This document shows positions 6,972 to 11,855 of a stretch of DNA of 11,855 bases, in pieces. This DNA comes from Labilithrix luteola (GTDB lineage Bacteria > Myxococcota_A > Polyangia > Polyangiales > Polyangiaceae). Each line of letters begins with the position of its first letter. Within the stretch, counting starts at the first letter, position 1. The translations under genes were made by a program, and so were the position numbers. The notes below the pieces were generated by a model that saw nothing but the letters and a program-made list of their open reading frames with translations, was not told the DNA's origin and searched no databases. The stretch spans positions 1-11,855 of the forward strand of contig JAMFST010001266.1 in assembly GCA_026225435.1 (NCBI GenBank), given 5' to 3'.

Positions 6972-9161
6972 ATGAAGAAGCCGGTCGCTGCGCTGGTGAG
7001 CCTGGTGTTCGTCGCCGCCACCGCGCACGCGCTCGATGGCGCGCCGTCCGCGCCGCTCGACATGAAGTCCGAAGGAACGTCCCCCGACGGGATCGAGGTC
7101 GCCGGCTGGAACGACGCGTCGCCGCACACGCCGAGCGCCCCCTCGGCCTGGGGAGGCGAGCGCGCGTCCTTCGGTCTCGACGGGCAGCCGCTCTCGCAGC
7201 GGGTCGCGAGCTACGACTTGAAGGCGACGCTCGACCCGGTAGGGCACACGGTGGAAGGGAGCGAGCACCTTCGCTGGCTCAATCGCAGCGACCGGCCGAT
7301 CAAGAGCCTCTACTTCCACCTGTACCTTAACGCCTTCGAAGGCGAGGGGAGTACCTTCATGAAGGAGAAGGCGCGCTACGGCGCCTTTCGCTCCGGCGTG
7401 GAGACGAAGAAGGGGGAGTGGGGCTCGATCGATCTGAAGAGCGTGACCGAGCAGCAGGGGGCCGGCTCGGCCGCGGCCACCTTCACCTTCGTCCACCCGG
7501 ACGGCGGCGCGGAGAGCGATCACTCCGTGGTGCGCGTGGACCTGCCGACCGCCATCGCTCCGGGCGCCACCGGCGAGCTCGATCTCGTCTTCCACGATCA
7601 GCTCCCCCGGGTTATCGCCCGCACCGGCTACTTCGCGCAGTACCACCTGATCGCGCAGTGGTTCCCCAAGGTCGGGGTCCTCGAGCTGCCGGGCGAGCGC
7701 GGAGCGACGGCGCCGCGGTGGAATTGCCACGAGCTGCACCTCAACTCCGAGTTCTACGCCGACTTCGGCAGCTACCGCGCCGAGCTCACCGCGCCGAAGG
7801 ACTACCGCGTCGCCGCCACCGGACGGGAACAGGGGGCACCGACCGACGCCGCAGGAACGCCCGGCGCCATCACCCACGTGTTCGCCCAGGACGACGTGCA
7901 CGACTTCGGATGGACGGCGTGGAATGGCTACGCCGAGCCGCTCACGGGCACGTACGACGGCGCCGGGAGCCCGCGCGTGGAGGTCGAGGTTCTCTTTCCT
8001 CCGGAGTACGCCGCCGGGGGCCGGATCGCGTTGCAGGCGACGCTCGACTCGCTGAAGTACTTCTCCGAGACGCTGGGGCCCTATCCCTACCCGCACGTCA
8101 CGGTGATCGTGCCGCCATACAACGCCGCCGAGTCGGGCGGCATGGAGTACGAGACGTTCTTCACCACCGAGACCAGCGGCGGCCCGATCGGGGATCTCAC
8201 GCGCTACATCACCGTGCACGAGTTCGGGCACGGGTACTTCATGGGCCTGCTCGCCTCGAACGAGTTCGAGGAGCCGTTCCTCGACGAGGGGATGAACGAG
8301 TTCTGGGACACGCGCATGCTGGCGCACGAGCAGATGACGCTCCACCTGCCGGAGCCGGCCGGACTGTTCGGGATTGGCGTGCCGCCGTTCGCGTACGACG
8401 ACTTCGAGCGCCTGCAGGGGGGCACGCGTCGCTTCCAGGCCGATCCGATCGCCGGTAACTCGTGGGACCGCTTCTCCGAGGGGAGCTACGGCCTGGTGTA
8501 CGCGCGCACGGTCCTGGTCTTCCACGACCTCGAGCAGCGACTCGGCGGCGACGCGCTCGGGCGCGGGATGAAGCTCTATTACAAGCGCTGGCACCACCGT
8601 CACCCGAGCGTCGCCGATCTGCGGCAGGCGCTGGCCGACGGAAGCGGACAGGCGGAGCTGGTGAACGAGTGGTTCGCGCACCAGGTTCTCGCCAACGAGC
8701 CTATCGACGACCGGGTGGAGAGCGTCGATAGCCAGGAGATCGTGCCGCTGGTCGGCACGGCGATGGTCGACGGCAAGCGGGTCGAGAGGGATCAGGACGC
8801 GGTCGATCAAGAGGTCGCGGCGGCGCGCAAGGCCAAGGGGGACAAGGCGTTCCCCTGGCGCGACGTGGTGATGGTGCGGCGCTACGCCGGGCACGTGCCG
8901 GAGACGCTGGTGCTCACCTTCGCCGACGGCAGCAAGGAGACGCTCCCCTTCCCGGAGGAGGAGCGCTGGCATCGCTTCGTGCTCGATCGCGCGCAGAAGG
9001 TCACCGCGGCGCAGCTGGATCCCGAGCGCAAGGTGCTGCTCGATCTGAACAAGCTCGATGATGGTCGCACCGCCGAGCCGGACAAGCGGGCGAGCATGCG
9101 CTGGGGGCTCGAGATGTCGAACCTCGCCGAGCTGGCTCTCTCCCTTCTGGTGACGCAATGA
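6972..9161 (+). CDS. Secreted M1-family zinc metallopeptidase (aminopeptidase)
   Basis: A 729-residue protein predicted to be exported: MKKPVAALVSLVFVAATAHA is a clean signal peptide with likely cleavage after the AHA at 18-20. Residues about 75-340 form the beta-rich N-terminal domain of M1 enzymes. The catalytic domain has the substrate-binding GGMEY motif (389-393) and the zinc motif HEFGH (H416, E417, H420), followed 18 residues later by E439 in FLDEGMNEF. A Tyr in the SEGSYGLVYAR segment (Y506 or Y510) could be the transition-state Tyr. Residues about 600-729 look like a C-terminal beta domain. The start is fixed by the signal peptide although the ribosome site is weak. The stop overlaps the next gene's ATG (ATGA), so the two are coupled. 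It probably trims peptides outside the cytoplasm. Nothing visible ties it to beta-Asp-Arg cleavage. Confidence 0.92.
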   Translation: MKKPVAALVSLVFVAATAHALDGAPSAPLDMKSEGTSPDGIEVAGWNDASPHTPSAPSAWGGERASFGLDGQPLSQRVASYDLKATLDPVGHTVEGSEHLRWLNRSDRPIKSLYFHLYLNAFEGEGSTFMKEKARYGAFRSGVETKKGEWGSIDLKSVTEQQGAGSAAATFTFVHPDGGAESDHSVVRVDLPTAIAPGATGELDLVFHDQLPRVIARTGYFAQYHLIAQWFPKVGVLELPGERGATAPRWNCHELHLNSEFYADFGSYRAELTAPKDYRVAATGREQGAPTDAAGTPGAITHVFAQDDVHDFGWTAWNGYAEPLTGTYDGAGSPRVEVEVLFPPEYAAGGRIALQATLDSLKYFSETLGPYPYPHVTVIVPPYNAAESGGMEYETFFTTETSGGPIGDLTRYITVHEFGHGYFMGLLASNEFEEPFLDEGMNEFWDTRMLAHEQMTLHLPEPAGLFGIGVPPFAYDDFERLQGGTRRFQADPIAGNSWDRFSEGSYGLVYARTVLVFHDLEQRLGGDALGRGMKLYYKRWHHRHPSVADLRQALADGSGQAELVNEWFAHQVLANEPIDDRVESVDSQEIVPLVGTAMVDGKRVERDQDAVDQEVAAARKAKGDKAFPWRDVVMVRRYAGHVPETLVLTFADGSKETLPFPEEERWHRFVLDRAQKVTAAQLDPERKVLLDLNKLDDGRTAEPDKRASMRWGLEMSNLAELALSLLVTQ

Positions 9162-10042
9162 CCGCTTCCAGCACGCGCCCGCACCCGCTCCTCCTCGCCT
9201 GGCGCGCCGCCGACTGGCGCTACCTGCTCCTCTTCGTGATCGGCGTCCTCCTGCCGACGTCCCTGCTCCTGATGCCGGTGCTCTCGTTCCTCGGCTCGCT
9301 GTTCGACACGAGCCCTCTCGCGGCCGATCTCGTCGGGACGCTCCCCTCTGGGCCGTTCATCGAGGTGGTACGGCAGCTCGGTGAGGCGCCGGCCGCGGCG
9401 ATCGGACCAGGCCTGCGCGCCTCGCTCCTGATCGCCGCGCTCTTCGCGCCGGCGCTGGCGGCGGCGACCGTGGCGCTCGCCGGGACCAGCCCGACCCACG
9501 GTGCGCTCCCGCTGCGCGCGCTCCTCGGCGCCGTCGGTGAGCTTTATCCGCGCATGGTGCGCACGGCGGTGGTCTCGCTCCTGCCGCTGGGCGTTGCTGG
9601 CGCGCTCGTGGCGGCCACGATGCACTTCACCGATCAGGCGAAGGAGCGCGCCGTCGTCGAGTCGAGCGCTTCGCGGTTCACCTTGATCACCACGCTGGTC
9701 GCGGTGCTCCTGGTCTGGCTGGCCAACGTCACGGTCGACGCCGCCCGCGCGCACTTCGCCGCCGAGCCGGAGCGACGAAGCGCCCTGCTTGCCTGGTGGA
9801 GCGGCCTGAAGCTGACCGCGCGCAAGCCGCTGGCGGTGCTCGGTGTGAGCCTCATCACCACGCTCCTCGGCGTCGGCCTTGCGGCGCTGGTGACGGCCAT
9901 CCGCCTGCGCGTCCCGCAGACCGGCAGCGGGTCGATCGCCGTCACCTTCGTGGTCGCGCAGATCGCGGTGCTGCCGCTCGCGTGGAGCCGTGCGGCACGC
10001 GTGATCGGCCTGGCGGATCTGATCCGCGGCGAAGCTGACTGA
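9158..10042 (+). CDS. Six-helix integral membrane protein of unknown function
   Basis: 294 residues with about six hydrophobic spans: 22-45, 86-108, 135-154, 174-193, 225-248 and 259-276. The N-terminus is short and polar, and the loop between spans 4 and 5 is charged and basic (RAHFAAEPERRSAL), suggesting it faces the cytoplasm. No catalytic motif or transporter signature is apparent. The repeated 'two-span plus amphipathic loop' look resembles the generic membrane domains seen in DUF975 or glycerophosphodiester-phosphodiesterase membrane regions, but I would not assign either. The ATG overlaps the M1 peptidase stop, so the two are translationally coupled and probably act together, perhaps as a membrane partner of the exported peptidase. 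Its stop is 16 bases from the end of the small leftward frame. Confidence 0.85.
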   Translation: MTASSTRPHPLLLAWRAADWRYLLLFVIGVLLPTSLLLMPVLSFLGSLFDTSPLAADLVGTLPSGPFIEVVRQLGEAPAAAIGPGLRASLLIAALFAPALAAATVALAGTSPTHGALPLRALLGAVGELYPRMVRTAVVSLLPLGVAGALVAATMHFTDQAKERAVVESSASRFTLITTLVAVLLVWLANVTVDAARAHFAAEPERRSALLAWWSGLKLTARKPLAVLGVSLITTLLGVGLAALVTAIRLRVPQTGSGSIAVTFVVAQIAVLPLAWSRAARVIGLADLIRGEAD

Positions 10043-10058
10043 GCCTCGTCGCGTTCTC

Positions 10059-10184
10059 TTACTTCTTCGTTCCGGCCGCGGCGACCGCGGTGGCGACCAG
10101 TCCGTCGGTCAGCCGCCGCATCTCCGCCAGCGAGGTGGTTGCGCCAAGAACGGCATCGTCGCCGTACCGCTTCGTCCTCGACAT
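10059..10184 (-). CDS. Possible 41-residue small protein
   Basis: An ATG-started frame of 41 codons ending in TAA, in the gap between the membrane protein gene and the FHA gene. The product starts MSRTKRYGDDAVLG, continues with a likely helix (TTSLAEMRRLTDGLVATAVAA) and ends in GTKK. Third codon positions are about 85% G/C while second positions are lower, as in real genes here. AGGCGG lies about 10 bases upstream of the ATG as a modest ribosome site. No homologue recognised; it has no membrane span strong enough to call. It could be a real microprotein, or a chance frame given how readily long frames stay open at this GC content. Confidence 0.4.
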   Translation of the reverse strand: MSRTKRYGDDAVLGATTSLAEMRRLTDGLVATAVAAAGTKK

Positions 10185-10218
10185 ACGCTCGACCGCCTGA
10201 CGTGCACATCGGGCGGGG

Positions 10219-10229
10219 CCGTGGCACGG
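10219..10229. repeat. Short inverted repeat CCGTG-G-CACGG upstream of the FHA gene
   Basis: Perfect 5-base arms around one base. It lies about 50 bases before the preferred ATG of the FHA gene and 35 bases before the small leftward frame, so it could serve either gene as an operator. Short GC-rich palindromes are common by chance at this composition. Confidence 0.25.
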
Positions 10230-10277
10230 TGAAGGAGAGTGGCCGCCACGTTCTCGCCCGCGCGCAACGCAGGCACG

Positions 10278-11312
10278 ATGATCGCATTCGATCCGCCGCC
10301 GCGCCCGACGTGGGACGCGCTCGTCGCCGCCCACGCACGGGCGTGCCAGGCGATGGCCGGCGCACCCCCGACCGCGCCGGGGTTCCGCTTGTACTGGGCG
10401 CGCCCGAACGGCATCGGCTGGATGGACCTGTCGAGCTCCGGCTCGTACGCCATCCTCGGTCGTCACACCGCCTGCGACGCCGTCCTCGACGCCGATCCGA
10501 CGCTGCCGCTGCGTCACCTCCTGGCCACGACGGTGCCGCTGGCCGACGGCCTCGCGCTGCGGCTGCTCGACCTGCAGACCGGCACGCCCTTCTCGCTCGG
10601 TGACGGGAAGTCGCGCCGGTCGCTGGTGGTGAGCGGCCCGGTGGCGGTGAGCGTCGGCGCGCTGGTGGTCGGCGCGGTGCCCATCGAGGAGACCGACGCG
10701 GGGTTGAAGCTCTGCGTCGATCCGCTCGTGCGCCCGAAGGTCACCGACGCGCGCACCTCGTCGGTGATGCACGGGGCGGGCGACCCCTACCGCTCGCCGG
10801 CGAAGCCGCCGCGGTACACCGGCGCGCGGGCGACGATGATCACGTCGATGCCCGCGGCCCGCTCCTTCAGTGATCTGGCGCCGTTCCGCGCCAGCGAACG
10901 CCCCGAAGCGGCCCAGACGCACACCTTCGCGCCCGACGCGGCGGCGTGCATCGTGGTCCGCCGCGGCAAGCTGATGGCCGCGGTCGACCTCTCCGCCGAG
11001 CAGCTGGAGCAGGGTGTGATCATCGGCCGGGCCGATCGCTGCCTCGATCAGGGGCTGATGACGGTGCTCAACAACGCGACCTCGCGGGCGCACGTGCTGC
11101 TCATTCGCAACCCGCAGGAGCCGTCGGTGCTCGACGTCTTCGACCTGTGCTCGACGAACGGCACCTACGTCGAGGGGCAGCGGGTGCGGCGCATCCGGGT
11201 CGATCCGGGGTCGGGCTCGACCCCTTCCATGACCGACGGCGCCACCTTCGTGCTCGGCCTGCGCGATGCTGCGGTCACCGTGAAGGTACGGTTCCCGCCG
11301 GCTCGATCTTGA
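10278..11312 (+). CDS. Twin FHA-domain protein
   Basis: FHA domains bind phosphothreonine peptides and link Ser/Thr-kinase signalling to partner proteins. Counting from the alternative GTG at 10239, the first domain spans about 67-148: AILGRHTACDAVLD, then LRH where SRxH is usual, and no Asn-Gly turn, so it looks degenerate. A Pro/Ala-rich linker follows (about 165-235). The second domain (about 237-352) is canonical: IIGRADRC (G263, R264), SRAH (S282, R283, H285) and STNGTY (N307, G308). ATG 10278 gives 344 residues. The GTG 13 codons earlier has AGGAG only one base before it, too close for good initiation, so ATG is preferred, though its own site is weak. No membrane span or catalytic domain. 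The last 38 bases overlap the next, convergent gene. The partner kinase is not in the window. Confidence 0.85.
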   Translation: MIAFDPPPRPTWDALVAAHARACQAMAGAPPTAPGFRLYWARPNGIGWMDLSSSGSYAILGRHTACDAVLDADPTLPLRHLLATTVPLADGLALRLLDLQTGTPFSLGDGKSRRSLVVSGPVAVSVGALVVGAVPIEETDAGLKLCVDPLVRPKVTDARTSSVMHGAGDPYRSPAKPPRYTGARATMITSMPAARSFSDLAPFRASERPEAAQTHTFAPDAAACIVVRRGKLMAAVDLSAEQLEQGVIIGRADRCLDQGLMTVLNNATSRAHVLLIRNPQEPSVLDVFDLCSTNGTYVEGQRVRRIRVDPGSGSTPSMTDGATFVLGLRDAAVTVKVRFPPARS

Positions 11313-11688
11313 ACTTGGCGGTCTCGCGTACCTGGCGGACGAGGTTGTCCGTGAAGGCCTGCACCAGGCGCGCGTCGTCGTTCACCGGGAAGGGCTCGTG
11401 GCCGCCGATGGTCATCGTCTCGATCACCGGGCTCGCCGGATCGCCTACCAGCGCGAAGGTGCCGTTCACGTTGTAGAGGACGTGCTCCACCTTGGTGGAG
11501 AACTGCGCCATGAAGGCGTGATCCTCCTTGGCGTAGACCTCCACCGACAGATCCCCCTTGGGGAACTGCAGCGCCGCCTCGAGCACGGCGGCCATCTGCT
11601 TGGCGACGGCCGTGCAGCTGTCCTTGATCGTGTCGCTGGCGACCTTGATGCGCGCCGCGTATGCCCGGATCTCCTCGATCGTCGCCAT
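11275..11688 (-). CDS. Uncharacterised 137-residue protein
   Basis: Not recognised. The ATG at 11688 begins MATIEEIRAYAARIK; a longer TTG start at 11724 only adds a basic, Arg-rich leader and is less likely. GAGG sits one base from the ATG, which is closer than usual. Predicted layout: an N-terminal helical part (1-42) with an amphipathic pattern, a central beta part (48-98) with the segments LSVEVYAKED, EHVLYNVNGTFALVG and VIETMTIGG, and a C-terminal helix (103-122) ending in a short polar tail. It is soluble, with no signal peptide and one Cys (C25). The last 38 coding bases are shared, on the opposite strand, with the FHA gene. It may belong to one transcript with the transporter gene to its right, which reads in the same direction 74 bases upstream. 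Confidence 0.75.
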   Translation of the reverse strand: MATIEEIRAYAARIKVASDTIKDSCTAVAKQMAAVLEAALQFPKGDLSVEVYAKEDHAFMAQFSTKVEHVLYNVNGTFALVGDPASPVIETMTIGGHEPFPVNDDARLVQAFTDNLVRQVRETAKFKIEPAGTVPSR

Positions 11689-11762
11689 GCCTCGACGCTT
11701 ACCCGACGCCCGGAGAGGCGCCAACGAACGGTCCGCCAGAGGCGAGCGCTTTTCCTGGCCGG

Positions 11763-11855
11763 CTACTCGCTCGGCACGCTGACGCTCGCGTTGTCGCGGC
11801 CGCGCAGCGGCTTCTCGTGCAAGGTCAGCACGAGGAAGAAGGCGACGGCCAGGCA
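11763..11855 (-). CDS. C-terminus of a likely MFS efflux transporter (partial)
   Basis: An open frame enters from the right edge and ends at TAG (11765-11763), giving the last 30 residues of a longer protein. It starts within a hydrophobic span (LAVAFFLVLTL), followed by HEKPLRGRD and a short polar tail. A final membrane helix followed by 'E-x-P-L-R' is the usual end of drug-efflux permeases of the DHA2/EmrB group in the major facilitator superfamily. With only 30 residues, the superfamily call is tentative and the substrate unknown. Confidence 0.5.
   Translation of the reverse strand, partial: CLAVAFFLVLTLHEKPLRGRDNASVSVPSE

Noticed and set aside
6963..9158. A 731-codon leftward open frame lying almost exactly opposite the M1 peptidase gene
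   Set aside because: Same compositional artefact. The rightward frame has a signal peptide and an intact zinc site; the antisense product has no recognisable fold and is unusually rich in R, V, L, E and H.
6972..9161. The M1 peptidase as the enzyme that replaces the broken isoaspartyl dipeptidase
   Set aside because: It carries a signal peptide and so acts outside the cytoplasm, and M1 enzymes cut alpha-linked N-terminal residues, not the beta-Asp-Arg bond.
10221..10237. Possible sigma-54 promoter (TGGCACG) before the FHA gene
   Set aside because: The -24-like TGGCACG is present, but four bases later the sequence is AGGAG rather than TTGC, so the essential -12 GC is missing. The A/G-rich stretch is better explained as a ribosome-binding-like sequence.
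11689..11724. TTG start at 11724 for the 137-residue protein
   Set aside because: It would add a basic 12-residue leader from a rare start codon; the ATG at 11688 gives a natural helical N-terminus.

Overview
The window is about 11.9 kb of very GC-rich bacterial DNA (roughly 70% G+C, strong G/C bias at third codon positions). The genes are tightly packed, with no tRNA, rRNA, CRISPR array or insertion sequence. The high GC, a twin forkhead-associated (FHA) domain protein, a secreted M1 metallopeptidase and a cyanophycin locus would fit a Myxococcota-like (deltaproteobacterial) genome. That assignment is an inference, because nothing here is a taxonomic marker.

Left part (1-6921). After the 3' end of a rightward NmrA-type NAD(P)-binding protein gene, four leftward reading units form a cyanophycin (multi-L-arginyl-poly-L-aspartate) cluster. 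In transcription order they are an isoaspartyl dipeptidase gene (iadA) cut by an in-frame TAG, cyanophycinase (cphB), full-length cyanophycin synthetase (cphA), and a second synthetase-like protein that keeps the Mur-ligase half but has lost the ATP-grasp half. The first two junctions in the cluster are a 4-base ATGA overlap and a 60-base gap; cphA abuts or overlaps the last gene. Together these genes would make the polymer, cut it to beta-Asp-Arg and, if iadA worked, release Asp and Arg.

Middle part (6972-10042). Diverging from the cluster across a 50-base gap is a translationally coupled pair. It consists of a secreted M1-family zinc aminopeptidase with an intact HExxH-18-E site and a six-helix inner-membrane protein of unknown function.

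Right part (10059-11855). A possible 41-residue leftward microprotein gene lies in the only sizeable gap. A rightward twin-FHA protein gene follows and overlaps the 3' end of a leftward gene for an uncharacterised 137-residue protein by 38 bases. The window ends inside the C-terminal tail of a leftward gene whose last residues look like a major facilitator superfamily (MFS) drug-efflux transporter.

The points most worth a second look are the amber-interrupted iadA with all metal-site positions still present, the ATP-grasp-less CphA paralogue, and a pair of GTAAC-N3-GTTAC palindromes inside that paralogue built from codons that are rare in this genome.
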